Source: Spirirestis rafaelensis WJT71-NPBG6
GTDB lineage: Bacteria > Cyanobacteriota > Cyanobacteriia > Cyanobacteriales > Nostocaceae
Assembly: GCA_019359015.1 (NCBI GenBank)
Contig: JAHHID010000045.1
Span: 1-56,300, forward strand
Length of the DNA: 56,300 bases
Reading direction: 5' to 3'
The notes beneath the pieces are model-generated. The model saw only the letters and a program-made list of their open reading frames with translations. It was not told the DNA's origin and ran no database searches. Position numbers and translations under genes: made by a program. Shown piece by piece: positions 17,435 through 26,621 of this stretch (position 1 is its first letter; each line of letters starts with the position of its first letter).

Positions 17435-18307
17435 TTATCCATTAACCAATGTTTCTAATTCTTCTTTCACTGACAAAGGTTCATACCCCAAGGCAAAAGC
17501 TTGAGAACTATCCAAAGAAACATCGCTAGGTCTTGGTGCTGCCATTTTTACATCTTTTTGTCGGCAAGCTTTCAAGTTTGTAGAAGGCAGCTGAAATACT
17601 TCTACTAATAGTTTCCCAAAATCGAAACGCGAAATCCGCTCTTTACCACCCAAATTAATTATGCCGTTGACTTTTTCTAACGCTAATAAAAGTCCTTTGG
17701 CGGCAGTTTTTCCACTTACAGGGGTGCGAAATTCATCTATAAATAACTTTAGTTCTTTTCCCTCTTTTAAAGTTTGCATAAATGGCTGGATAAAACTTGT
17801 AACTGTGGGTGTTGCCATACCAAACATTAAAGGCATCCGACATACTGCTGTCATCGGATATCGCTTTAGCATAGCAGCTTCTGCCATAACTTTTTGCTCA
17901 CCGTAAAGATTCACCGGACATACCGCGTCTGTTTCACTATAAGGTGCATTCAAGCCATCAAAAACTAAGTCGGTTGATGTAAAAACGCACTTGATATTAT
18001 AATCCGCACAAAGTCCGGCTATATTACTCGATGCTTCTACATTGATAGCGTGTGATTCTTCAGGGTGCGTTTGACAAAAGTTTGGTTGAGATTGTGCGGC
18101 TGTATGAATAACTGCTGCTGGCTGAATTTGATGAAAGATTTGTTTAATTTCTTGAAAATCTGTTAAATTAACTTTCAGTAAATTTATATTAGGAATGTTG
18201 AGATAATGAGATAAATAGGTTCCATAAACCTCCCATTCTTGCTGTGCTAATTGGCAAATATTCCATCCTAAAAAGCCGCTGGCTCCAGTAATTAACAATT
18301 TTTTCAT
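17435..18307 (-). CDS. NAD(P)-dependent sugar epimerase/reductase (RmlD-like SDR)
   Basis: Extended short-chain dehydrogenase of 290 residues. The Rossmann motif GASGFLG is at the N-terminus. The active-site YGEQK (YxxxK) is preceded by TSTDLVFDG, and HTAAQSQPNFC is typical of the dTDP-4-dehydrorhamnose reductase (RmlD) branch. No other sugar-nucleotide genes are next to it, so the real substrate is open. I chose the ATG at 18307 (MKKLLITGA), which places the Rossmann strand at the start; the frame is open six codons further. Probably cytosolic. Confidence 0.82.
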   Translation of the reverse strand: MKKLLITGASGFLGWNICQLAQQEWEVYGTYLSHYLNIPNINLLKVNLTDFQEIKQIFHQIQPAAVIHTAAQSQPNFCQTHPEESHAINVEASSNIAGLCADYNIKCVFTSTDLVFDGLNAPYSETDAVCPVNLYGEQKVMAEAAMLKRYPMTAVCRMPLMFGMATPTVTSFIQPFMQTLKEGKELKLFIDEFRTPVSGKTAAKGLLLALEKVNGIINLGGKERISRFDFGKLLVEVFQLPSTNLKACRQKDVKMAAPRPSDVSLDSSQAFALGYEPLSVKEELETLVNG

Positions 18308-18358
18308 ATTAATTCTAAATAACACAGGTGTAGAAAATACAGCTTTATTAAACGATAA

Positions 18359-18922
18359 TTACTCAAATTCTACATCTTCATAAATTTCCGCGATCGCCAT
18401 TTCCAAACCAACTGATGACAATTTCATTATATCTCTGGTGAGAAATTGCTCCAAAAACCAAGTTTTATGATTATATTTACGGTAAATATCAACTTTTATT
18501 TCTGATTGATAAACTAATACATATTCTTGTAAGCTTTTTAGTTGCTGATAATTCATCAGCTTTTCATTTCGGTGTATGCGTTCTGTTTCTGCCGAAATAA
18601 TTTCTACTATTAAACAGGGAGCGGTTTTAAAATATTTTTCTCTATCTGAAGGATCGGAAGTCACAGAAATATCTGGGTGATAAAATACATCAAGCGCTTC
18701 GATTTTAACTTTCATATCTGATGAAAAGACTCGGCAGCTTTTACCCAGTAAATGTCCTCGCAATCGAGCTAATATATTTCCACTAATTATTTTTCTGTTT
18801 TCAGTGTTTGTTACTATTGCATATACTTGCCCAGCAATGTATTCATAGTGGACTAAGCTTTCCAGTTCGAGTTGCAGATATTCTTCTACCGTAAGATAGA
18901 AAATTTTGGCTTGATTATACAT
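18359..18922 (-). CDS. Uma2-family (DUF820) restriction-endonuclease-like protein
   Basis: A 187-residue member of the Uma2 family, hugely expanded in cyanobacteria and having a PD-(D/E)XK nuclease fold. Visible features are LTVEEYLQLE near the N-terminus, HYEYIAGQVYA, the catalytic-type Asp in YHPDISV, then LIVEIISAETERIHRNEK with the downstream Glu and Lys, and YVLVYQSE. The core residues are retained, so it may be active. The biological role of the family is not established. Two other Uma2 genes are in the window: an intact one at 33186-33746 and a broken one at 35967-36212. Confidence 0.85.
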   Translation of the reverse strand: MYNQAKIFYLTVEEYLQLELESLVHYEYIAGQVYAIVTNTENRKIISGNILARLRGHLLGKSCRVFSSDMKVKIEALDVFYHPDISVTSDPSDREKYFKTAPCLIVEIISAETERIHRNEKLMNYQQLKSLQEYVLVYQSEIKVDIYRKYNHKTWFLEQFLTRDIMKLSSVGLEMAIAEIYEDVEFE

Positions 18923-19079
18923 ATATTGACAGCTATATAACTTAATATCAATATACTCTATGCCTATTGGTAGATAATATCTGTCTTTAGTTACAGTTTT
19001 CTACCTTTCAAATTTTTTAGATATTTAGCAATAATAAAGCTAATTGAAATCAGAGATGTTTTGAGGTTAAAATAAGAGA

Positions 19080-19823
19080 CTATTGTAATAATTTTTGAAA
19101 GCGTTTATCGTGACGTACTTTATCAAAATCTGGATCAGCTTTGGCTAACTCCTGATATCTATTAGGATAAAGTTTGATTGCCTTTTGGAGATTCTCTGTT
19201 GTTAATTGAATATTCTTTTGTAAAGCATAAGAGCAAGCTTTATTATAATAAGCTTCATGCTTTTTCGGCTGAATGGCGATCGCTTTGTCGTATGCGGCGA
19301 TCGCTTCAGCGTAGCGTGTCAACTTTGTCAAGGCAATTCCTTGGTTAATCCAGGCTTCATCCTTGTCTGGTTTAATAGCGATCGCTTTTTTATATGCGAC
19401 GATAGCCTGCTCGTAACGTTCCAGTGCTATTAAGGCATTACCTCGGTTATACCAAGCTTCATGCAAGTCTTTGTTTATGGCGATCGCTTTGTCGTAACTG
19501 GCGATCGCCTCATCGTAACGTTGCAGCGCTGTTAAGGCATTACCTTGATTTATCCAAGCTTCATATTTATCTGGTTTGATGGCGATCGCTTTGTTGTATT
19601 CGGCGATCGCTTCAGCGTAGCGGTGCTCTTCTAAAAAATTATTTCCTAGCTTGAAGTAATCTTCTACTTTTTGTGTCTCATAAGCTTCTGTCAAAAGCGA
19701 GGATACATTGGTTTTTTCTACAACTTGCTTGCTCATTCCTCCCGCTGAGTTTGTCCCATCACTACAGCTGGAAATAAACAACGCTATCAAGGTAGTTGCC
19801 CCTATATCGCGCCAAACAGTCAT
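19080..19823 (-). CDS. TPR-repeat lipoprotein
   Basis: A 247-residue protein starting with a short lipoprotein signal: MTVWRDIGATTLIALFISSC, where ISSC fits a lipobox and Cys20 would be lipidated. About five tetratricopeptide repeats follow (AEAIAEYNKAIAIKPDKYEAW type, 34-residue period), with GCGATCGC sites recurring in the repeat-coding DNA. It ends with a variant repeat and a FQKLL tail. Such proteins act as scaffolds on the outer face of the inner membrane or in the outer membrane; the partner is unknown. It stands alone. Confidence 0.85.
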   Translation of the reverse strand: MTVWRDIGATTLIALFISSCSDGTNSAGGMSKQVVEKTNVSSLLTEAYETQKVEDYFKLGNNFLEEHRYAEAIAEYNKAIAIKPDKYEAWINQGNALTALQRYDEAIASYDKAIAINKDLHEAWYNRGNALIALERYEQAIVAYKKAIAIKPDKDEAWINQGIALTKLTRYAEAIAAYDKAIAIQPKKHEAYYNKACSYALQKNIQLTTENLQKAIKLYPNRYQELAKADPDFDKVRHDKRFQKLLQ

Positions 19824-20505
19824 GCTTTCCCTAAAAAATTCACAATAGTTATTAAATTTATTATCTTTTTAAATAATATCAGCAAATGTTCTTATTCTTG
19901 TAAACTTTTAATGAATTCTTTTAGAAACCCTTAAGATTGCTCCCGAAAACTAAAGCCAGCGCCATGTCTTTAACTTAGATGAGTCATGTACATTTGACGG
20001 CTGGGCATCTGTTTTTTGGCATGATGCCAACCAAAATCAAATTTATTTTGCATTAAGTTTAGCTAAATTTAACATATTTGTACATATTGATAAAGATTTA
20101 TTTGCTTGATTGTAGATATAGCAGTCCTAAATGATTCGTTAAAAAACAATATCCCCGACTTCTCTAAGAAGTCGAGGATATGAAAATTGTCAATTTTCAC
20201 AAATGAAATAGGATTGCTATAGTCGAATTTGATAGCAGAAATTATTGCCGTTTTTTGTGAGTTAAAAAGATACAAAGTAAACTAAATACCCTTTTGTATC
20301 AAAGATAATTAGTTGACATAACACAATCTGTTCACAAATTATCCAAAATATATCTACCTAGATAAAAAATATGAAAAATAATACAATTATTTTTAAGACT
20401 GCAAAATATTACAGCAGTCAGCGAGCAGTTATTTTTTTAGCCGACCCAATCGCGGCTACGATAAAACAGCTGTAGAAACAAGTCTGCTGGGGCAAAATAG
20501 AAAAC
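19824..20505. other. Intergenic region holding one MITE
   Basis: AT-rich gap between the TPR gene and the pentapeptide gene, which are divergent. Apart from the small transposable element at 20117-20221 I see no gene. A possible small hairpin (TTTTTTGGCATGATGCCAACCAAA) lies near 20012-20035. Confidence 0.6.
20117..20221. mobile_element. MITE of about 105 bp with imperfect TATAGCA inverted repeats
   Basis: The left end TATAGCAGTCCTAAATGATT matches the reverse complement of the right end (AATGAAATAGGATTGCTATA), with a few mismatches. The middle is an ATATCCCCGACTTC / GAAGTCGAGGATAT palindrome. The size, inverted repeats and lack of an ORF fit a non-autonomous element, possibly mobilised by a transposase that targets TA. 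Confidence 0.65.
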
Positions 20506-21864
20506 ATGACGATTGAATCCAACTCCAACTCATCCCATCTACCAACCCCAGATCCGGTTTTGGAAGACGACTTGCAGCCAGATGACTTTGACGGTGGTGC
20601 AAATGAGAATTGCCTTACCCCAGAAAAGCTAGCGACTCAACAAGCCATAGCAATGGGTGCTTCATTGCAATCTCAGCAAAATCTAGTTGCTCTCAAACAA
20701 GCGCGTTCCTTCCTCAAGCAACGCATTACAAAAACCATACCAGTTAAGCCAAGGGTAATTCTGATTATTTTGATAGCGATCGCCATCACTTTCATCGGAA
20801 TTGCCATCAACAACTGGATAATTGGCGTTTGCGGCACATTATTAACTTTAGTGTTATCCCTGCTGATACTGATACCTTGGTTGCAAGTTGTCGTCAGCGA
20901 ATGGTTTTCATTTCAAGAACGAACGCTATTTGTTGCCTTTTTAGGACTTTTAGTATCCGTAGGTGGCTTAATCAAGTTCGGTGGTATAGGTTCGCGCTTG
21001 CTGGCTTGGGGACGTAAAGTTAACTGGGAAGCTTCGGGAACACTGGCAGAGTGGTTTGGTGCATTGGGGCAAATTCTCATCGCCATCATCGCTGTTTATG
21101 TAGCTTGGCGACAATACGTTATATCCAAAGACTTGACAATTCAGCAAAACCTGCTCACAGTCCAGCAAAACGTCATCACCCAACAGCAGACAATAGATTC
21201 GTATTTCCAAGGCATCTCTGATTTAGTATTAGATGAAGAAGGACTATTAGAAGATTGGCCTCAAGAAAGAGCGATCGCTGAAGGACGAACTGCGGCAATA
21301 TTTAGTAGTGTAGATGGCAGTGGCAAAGCGAAAATTCTCCGCTTTCTCTCGCGGTCGAAATTGCTTACACCCCTAAAACGCGATCGGCGATTAGGTAGAG
21401 CAATTCTTAACGGTGTTGGTGGTTACGCTGAAGACCGTCTAGAAGGAGTGCGTGTCATCGATTTAGGCGTAATGCTTGCAGGTGCTGAACTTTCCGGCAC
21501 AGATTTACGTTGGACAGACTTGAGCGAAGCTAATCTTGTCCGCGCTAATCTTAGCGACTGTGACTTAGTAAAAGCCAATATGAGCCGCACTATTTTATAC
21601 GGTGCTAATCTTAATCAAGCCGACCTGAATGGCACTCGCTTCTTTTATGGTTCAGCAGAAACCGCATCACCGCGCAGTCGCACCGAACCACCAAAATACC
21701 AAACTGGCGAACATACCGGCGCTGTCGTCGAAAATGCCGATTTTACCAATGTCCAGCGGATGTCTGATGCTGCTCGTTACTACTGTTGTGCTTGGTGTGG
21801 CGAAAAAAGTAGAAGTACAATTCCCGGTGGTTGTGAAGGCATTCCTAATAAGTTGGGAAGATAA
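20506..21864 (+). CDS. Membrane protein with pentapeptide repeats
   Basis: A 452-residue protein with an acidic, Asn/Pro-rich N-terminus (about 1-50). A membrane part follows, with about four hydrophobic segments: VILIILIAIAITFIGIAI, WIIGVCGTLLTLVLSLLILI, LFVAFLGLLVSVGGLI and ILIAIIAVYVAW. A helical region comes next, then pentapeptide repeats of the A(D/N)Lxx type (LSGTDLRWTDLSEANLVRANL), which form a right-handed beta-helix. The C-terminus has a small Cys cluster (YYCCAWCGEK) that could bind metal or form disulfides. The function of such cyanobacterial pentapeptide membrane proteins is not known. Its gene stands alone, with the U32 gene convergent downstream. Confidence 0.82.
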   Translation: MTIESNSNSSHLPTPDPVLEDDLQPDDFDGGANENCLTPEKLATQQAIAMGASLQSQQNLVALKQARSFLKQRITKTIPVKPRVILIILIAIAITFIGIAINNWIIGVCGTLLTLVLSLLILIPWLQVVVSEWFSFQERTLFVAFLGLLVSVGGLIKFGGIGSRLLAWGRKVNWEASGTLAEWFGALGQILIAIIAVYVAWRQYVISKDLTIQQNLLTVQQNVITQQQTIDSYFQGISDLVLDEEGLLEDWPQERAIAEGRTAAIFSSVDGSGKAKILRFLSRSKLLTPLKRDRRLGRAILNGVGGYAEDRLEGVRVIDLGVMLAGAELSGTDLRWTDLSEANLVRANLSDCDLVKANMSRTILYGANLNQADLNGTRFFYGSAETASPRSRTEPPKYQTGEHTGAVVENADFTNVQRMSDAARYYCCAWCGEKSRSTIPGGCEGIPNKLGR

Positions 21865-21908
21865 TTGTTAGTGGTTAGTTGTCAAAGAGTACTCCTAACC
21901 ACTAACAA

Positions 21909-24503
21909 CTAAAAGAGATGTTCTTTGGGTACAAAGGATTTAGACGAGCCTAAAGGACCACGAGTGACACCAAGCTGATTTTGTAACTTTAATTTTCGCC
22001 AAAGTTGAGAACCTGTAATCTCCCCTTGCAACAGTTCTTGATAACGATGTATCGTTTGCGTTACTTCTTCGGGTGTCTCATTCACAAACTCAATGCGGAA
22101 GTGCTGTAAACCAAGCTCTATCAGACGCTGTACATATTCGGCTCCAGTTTGAGCCGTGCCGTTAAATACTGTATTGCGACAACCTACATCCGCTTGCAAG
22201 ATGTGTTCACATCCTACCCTATCTTTAATTTTCACCTCATGCTTTTCGCATGGTCTTCCGCAATTGGTGTAGTCTGTCCCTTGAGATAGAAACGCACAAA
22301 AGACACAATGCTCCATATGAAACATCGGCATATGCTGATGAATTGTTACCTCAAACCATTGCGGAGGACAACTATTAAGCAAGTCTTGTAGTTGGGTAAT
22401 GTTTAAATCATAGGATGCTGTCACCCTTTCTAAACGAAAGCGATGTTTAAAGTAATCTGCCGTTAAAGCATTCGCAACGTTAAAAGAGAAATCTGCTATA
22501 CACCGTTCTTGTGCAAAGAATTGTAAATGGTCATAATTCCGCACCAGATAACCATCAGCTCTGCAAGCACGCACTTGTTCCAAAATCCAGTTTTCTCCGG
22601 GTTTCGTAATTCGCGGTAACGCTAGCCAGATTTGAGGAGTGGGTAGAGATGAGGAAGCAAATTCTCCGTTATCCCCTTGTCCTCCCTGTCTTCCTTGGCG
22701 TACCATTTCTACGGCTTCGCGATACGCACGCGGGTCTTCAAATTCACAGTAAAGTGTCTCAATTCCGGCATCTAGTGCAGCTTGCAATTGCTTGAGCGAT
22801 CGCACTAACACGATGAGGTTAGGTGCAGCTGTGTGGAGGTGTGGGGATGTGGAGGGAAGTAAGTCTTGTAAAGAAGCATGAGAATGGAGTTGCCAGCGTT
22901 TGGGGAGCGATCGCATTTCTTCTAACCGCGTCACAATTTCCCGTCGCATCCGATTTAATTCACTCACGGGCAGAATTATATTATCTTTTAGGTAATTTGT
23001 CAAGCTCGCCAAACAAAAAGGAGTATTGCCAAGCCTAGCGAATTGTTCGTGTAAACGTTCTTTTGTTAAGGGTTTGGTGTGCGCTTCAACTAATGAGATT
23101 GTAGATTCTACTTGAACCACATGACTGAGTTCGTCACGAGCGATCGCAATCAACTTGTCTCCCACTTCTCCATAAACCTCTATAGAAATGGGACGTTGAA
23201 ATTGGGGATTTTCCCCTGCAAAACTTTGTCGTAATTGCTTATCTAATTCTGGGTCGCTAGTTTTCCATACTTTATCACCCACATGCAGCCGATGCAGATT
23301 CAAGTCACGCCGCCCAAAGGTTAACCCAGCTTCTTTACCTTTGTGTTCTACTGCATAGATCCGACCGCCTTCTTCTTTTGACTCTGGATGTCCACAGTCA
23401 AAAACAACACCATCACCCGGTTTAACAGGCGCTTCCAATTTAATAATTATCTGTTCATTGCGAATGCGAGTAACTTCGCCCAGGTAGACTCCGCGCTTTT
23501 TACCAAACCGAGCATGAACTAGTTTTTGATTGTCAATTCCACTGAACCAACCTGTATAAATTCCGCGTGAGAACGCCATTTCTAAGTTGTAGCGTTCCTC
23601 TGTAGAAAAAGGGGAGTGGGGAGGTAGAAAATTTTTTTCCTTCTGGCTCCTGGCTTCTGCCTTCTGCCTTTCTTCCATCACCCGATCTAATGCTTGACGA
23701 TAAACATGAGTAACATTGGCAACATACTCTGGGGCTTTCAAACGCCCTTCAATTTTCAGACAAGTTACGCCTGACTTTACTAAATCTGGCAGAACCTGTA
23801 GCCCTGCCAAGTCTTGAGGACTGAGTAAATATTTGCGATCGCCTAAATCTACAACTTTTCCATCTGCTATTAACTCGTAGGGCATTCGGCAAGCTTGGGC
23901 ACATTCACCCCTATTAGCCGAACGTCCTCCCAAAGCTTCACTCGTCAAACATTGTCCTGAATAAGCGACACACAAAGCACCGTGAACAAAAACTTCTAAA
24001 GGTAGCGACGTTTGCTGCTTAATTTTATCGATTTCTTTCAGGGAACATTCACGCGCAAGCACAACTAAATTACACCCTAACGACTCCGCAAATTCCACAC
24101 CAGCGGCACTGGTGATAGTCATCTGAGTTGAAGCGTGGATGGGAAAATCTGGGGAAATATGACGAATTAAACGGCAAATACCGACATCTTGAATGATGAC
24201 TGCATCTACACCCGCTGTAATAATTGAGCGAATATATTGCTGTGCTTCTTGCAGTTCTTGGGGAAAGATTAGCGTATTTAGAGTCACATAGCCTTTCACA
24301 CCGCGACGGTGCAAAAATTGCATTAATTCTGGTAAATCTGCCTCAGTAAAGTTTTCTGCCCGCATTCGCGCATTAAACCGATCCAAACCAAAGTAAATCG
24401 CATCGGCACCGTTTTCTACAGCAGCTTTAGCGCATTCCCAATTACCTGCCGGTGCTAGTAGTTCAGGACATTGAAGAGTAGTTGGGGTGAGTTCGGCTTT
24501 CAT
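21909..24503 (-). CDS. U32-family peptidase-like protein (RlhA/YdcP type)
   Basis: An 864-residue U32-family protein. The N-terminal TIM-barrel-like domain begins LLAPAGNWECAKAAVENGADAIYFG. The U32 signature EVFVHGALCVAYSGQCL is present, together with the Cys motifs (RGECAQACR) that in relatives hold an iron-sulfur cluster. A C-terminal Cys block (HCVFCAFLS, NCGRPCEKH) resembles long members. The E. coli relative RlhA hydroxylates 23S rRNA C2501; whether this protein does so is an inference. Three low-complexity inserts sit between conserved blocks: RQKAEARSQKEKNFLPPHSP, STSPHLHTAAPN and GRQGGQGDNGEF. They are encoded by CTTCTGCC, GTGGGGATGTGG and CCTTGTCCTCCC-like repeats. All keep the frame. 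Confidence 0.88.
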   Translation of the reverse strand: MKAELTPTTLQCPELLAPAGNWECAKAAVENGADAIYFGLDRFNARMRAENFTEADLPELMQFLHRRGVKGYVTLNTLIFPQELQEAQQYIRSIITAGVDAVIIQDVGICRLIRHISPDFPIHASTQMTITSAAGVEFAESLGCNLVVLARECSLKEIDKIKQQTSLPLEVFVHGALCVAYSGQCLTSEALGGRSANRGECAQACRMPYELIADGKVVDLGDRKYLLSPQDLAGLQVLPDLVKSGVTCLKIEGRLKAPEYVANVTHVYRQALDRVMEERQKAEARSQKEKNFLPPHSPFSTEERYNLEMAFSRGIYTGWFSGIDNQKLVHARFGKKRGVYLGEVTRIRNEQIIIKLEAPVKPGDGVVFDCGHPESKEEGGRIYAVEHKGKEAGLTFGRRDLNLHRLHVGDKVWKTSDPELDKQLRQSFAGENPQFQRPISIEVYGEVGDKLIAIARDELSHVVQVESTISLVEAHTKPLTKERLHEQFARLGNTPFCLASLTNYLKDNIILPVSELNRMRREIVTRLEEMRSLPKRWQLHSHASLQDLLPSTSPHLHTAAPNLIVLVRSLKQLQAALDAGIETLYCEFEDPRAYREAVEMVRQGRQGGQGDNGEFASSSLPTPQIWLALPRITKPGENWILEQVRACRADGYLVRNYDHLQFFAQERCIADFSFNVANALTADYFKHRFRLERVTASYDLNITQLQDLLNSCPPQWFEVTIHQHMPMFHMEHCVFCAFLSQGTDYTNCGRPCEKHEVKIKDRVGCEHILQADVGCRNTVFNGTAQTGAEYVQRLIELGLQHFRIEFVNETPEEVTQTIHRYQELLQGEITGSQLWRKLKLQNQLGVTRGPLGSSKSFVPKEHLF

Positions 24504-24592
24504 CGGTACTAAGGCAGAATAGGTGACTCCTTAGTGATTTTATCGTTGCTAAAGGATTATGTGGGGGGAAGCAGGCGATCGCTTGCTCAATT

Positions 24593-24802
24593 TTAAATTT
24601 GTTGCTCGTGGTCAGCTATCCAATCATAAATTTGCGCGGCTTTAGCTAATGCTACCTGTTGCGAACGATAAAGACGAGGGCTAGGGCAGAAAGCTTCTCC
24701 GTTTATGTGTATAACTGCAATTTGCCAATAATCACTTCCTTCACCCTCTGGTACAACTTCTAAAAAGCCGCTATTGTAAGGCTCGATTATTCCTATGTTC
24801 AT
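24593..24802 (-). CDS. Small conserved-looking hypothetical protein
   Basis: A 69-residue protein beginning MNIGIIEPYNSGFLEVVPEGEGS, with YWQIAVIHINGEAF, ALAKAAQIYDWIADH and a QQI end. The composition is protein-like and acidic, with no signal peptide or membrane segment. I chose the ATG at 24802 rather than the in-frame TTG two codons upstream. It lies between the GST-like gene and the U32 gene on the same strand. I do not recognise the family; a DUF shared among cyanobacteria is likely. Confidence 0.6.
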   Translation of the reverse strand: MNIGIIEPYNSGFLEVVPEGEGSDYWQIAVIHINGEAFCPSPRLYRSQQVALAKAAQIYDWIADHEQQI

Positions 24803-24886
24803 GTGCAAGCTTTATTAAACTCCAAAAACCTGTTTGAGATGTTTGCTCACTTTCTTAACTGCGATCGCCTTCAAGATTATGGCTTA

Positions 24887-25582
24887 TTAAACTGCGTAAC
24901 CAGATGCATTGCGAGCATAACCATCGAAAGCATCCAGCAAGCGATCGCGCCAATTATAAATTGGATCGTCTTTAGCAAGCAACTGGATTGGACTGACTGT
25001 TCTTGCCCATTGAAATTGTGCAAAGGCAATATAGTCACCAAAATAGGGCTGATCGCCACCTAAATAAGGCTGACGTTCCAGAACTTCCCTTAGAGGAGAT
25101 AACGCTGTTTGCAAAGCAGTAATGGTTTCATCATTGGGTGCTGCAAATTCTTCTAGCGTCATTCCTAAAAGTTTCTCCCGACTCTCGCGAAAGTACGCTT
25201 TGTCTTTTTCATGTAAATTATCAAACAAATCTGAGAGAATAATGCCGAAAATCAGCGGACTAATAGCTTGTACAGACCAAAACTTGATAAATAAAGCTCC
25301 CGATTCGCCAAATTTCCCGTTAAATAAACTGGGGCGATCGGCATAAGTTGTTTCCAAGTAATGAGCAATTTCCCAACTATCATTTACAATCTTGTCGCCA
25401 TCGACCAACACAGGAACCAGTCCCTGCCCGGAAAAAGCGATCGCCTCTTTCTCTGTAAACCGCCAAGGAATTTCTTCGGCATTAAGTCCTTTGTGTTTTA
25501 AAGCCATATTGACTTGCCAACAAGAGGGACTAAAGCGGCAATCGTCCTCTGCTCCAGCTAAATCGTAAAGTTTAATCGGCAT
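24887..25582 (-). CDS. Glutathione S-transferase-family protein
   Basis: A 231-residue GST-like protein. The N-terminal thioredoxin-fold domain reads LYDLAGAEDDCRFSPSCWQVNMALKHKG in parts, then GLVPVLVDGDKIVNDSWEIAHYLE, which holds the cis-Pro and the D-S pair that bind glutathione. The all-helical C-terminal domain ends with GDQPYFGDYIAFAQFQW. The active-site position in the first helix has Ser/Cys neighbours, so the class is not clear. The start at 25582 is supported by AAGGA five bases upstream. Probably cytosolic, in detoxification or as a reductase; the substrate is unknown. Confidence 0.8.
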   Translation of the reverse strand: MPIKLYDLAGAEDDCRFSPSCWQVNMALKHKGLNAEEIPWRFTEKEAIAFSGQGLVPVLVDGDKIVNDSWEIAHYLETTYADRPSLFNGKFGESGALFIKFWSVQAISPLIFGIILSDLFDNLHEKDKAYFRESREKLLGMTLEEFAAPNDETITALQTALSPLREVLERQPYLGGDQPYFGDYIAFAQFQWARTVSPIQLLAKDDPIYNWRDRLLDAFDGYARNASGYAV

Positions 25583-25745
25583 ATTTTCCTTTTTGACTGG
25601 CATTAGGTGTCACAGCGCATAGCTTAACATCTAGGGTTTTATCCCTCAGAAGCCGTTAAAAGTTAGGTAATCTTGTTTGATAATACCTGCCTGAAGCTGT
25701 ATAGCGGCATCCTTCGCTTGGTGTCGGGCAAAAGCAAAAACACGC

Positions 25746-26543
25746 TCAAATCCTGACGATTCCTGACCATTGGACTTTCTTTTGTTTTTCCCGGCGATAA
25801 GAAAAGAAATAATCTGGGGTTTGAAAAGTACAATAAGGAGCGATCGCTATTTGTTCAGATGCAATTCCCAACATTTCCATTTGTAAAGCATTCACCCGTC
25901 GCACATCTAACCGCACTCTTCCAGGATGTGGATCGGGTAATAAAGGTGAATTTGGTAGGTCATACATGGCATTAATAATACTTTTTTCCTCGCCATGTGG
26001 TATAATGCTTGCGCCAATTTCTGCTGCGACTTGTTCTGATACTTGGTAAACCTCGCCAGCGATCGCAGGTCCCATCGCAATTCGCAAATTTTCGATTTTG
26101 CTGCCTTGTGCAGTCAATCGGGCGATCGCCTGCGGTACAATCTTAGATGCCGTACCTCGCCAACCTGCATGTAGTGCTGCCACTTGAAGAGTCTTTTCAT
26201 CGGCAATCAGCACCGGCGTACAATCAGCGCTAGCTACCCACAGTGCTTGTAGAGGTTTTTCGGTGATTAAACCATCTCCTAACGCCAGGGCAAAATCGCC
26301 TTCTCCTTCAACATCATCGCCACCCTCACTTAACTTTTTGGCAATTTCTTGAGGTGTCAGGACAATGTTGCCATGAACCTGTTTTAAGCGATAAGGTGAT
26401 GCTTCTGCTTGCAAGACATGAGTTAACTCTTGCAAAGAACGTGACCAAAACTGTTGGGTGAAAAAGCCGTGAGGGAAACGTTCTAATAGACTGCAAGTCA
26501 GGTAGGGAAGTTTTTCCCAAGTACGCCAGTGCCAAGTATGCAT
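25746..26543 (-). CDS. pgeF: YfiH/PgeF-family purine nucleoside phosphorylase or laccase-domain protein
   Basis: A 265-residue member of the YfiH (multicopper polyphenol oxidase-like, DUF152) family. Relatives act on adenosine and other purine nucleosides, or remove mis-incorporated L-serine from peptidoglycan precursors (PgeF). The zinc ligands are clear: His in RLKQVHGN, Cys in SADCTPVLI and His in ALHAGWRGT. I chose the ATG at 26543 (MHTWHWRTW); the ORF is open to 26672, but that would overlap the divergent birA start at 26622. The remaining 78 bases between the two genes hold both promoters. Which activity applies here is not decided by sequence. Confidence 0.82.
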   Translation of the reverse strand: MHTWHWRTWEKLPYLTCSLLERFPHGFFTQQFWSRSLQELTHVLQAEASPYRLKQVHGNIVLTPQEIAKKLSEGGDDVEGEGDFALALGDGLITEKPLQALWVASADCTPVLIADEKTLQVAALHAGWRGTASKIVPQAIARLTAQGSKIENLRIAMGPAIAGEVYQVSEQVAAEIGASIIPHGEEKSIINAMYDLPNSPLLPDPHPGRVRLDVRRVNALQMEMLGIASEQIAIAPYCTFQTPDYFFSYRREKQKKVQWSGIVRI

Positions 26544-26621
26544 CTTTAGTCGAAACCTAAACAGAAAATCTTTCTTCAGCCAATTAATGTTAACTTGTAC
26601 AACGGGATTTAGGTAAACCCT

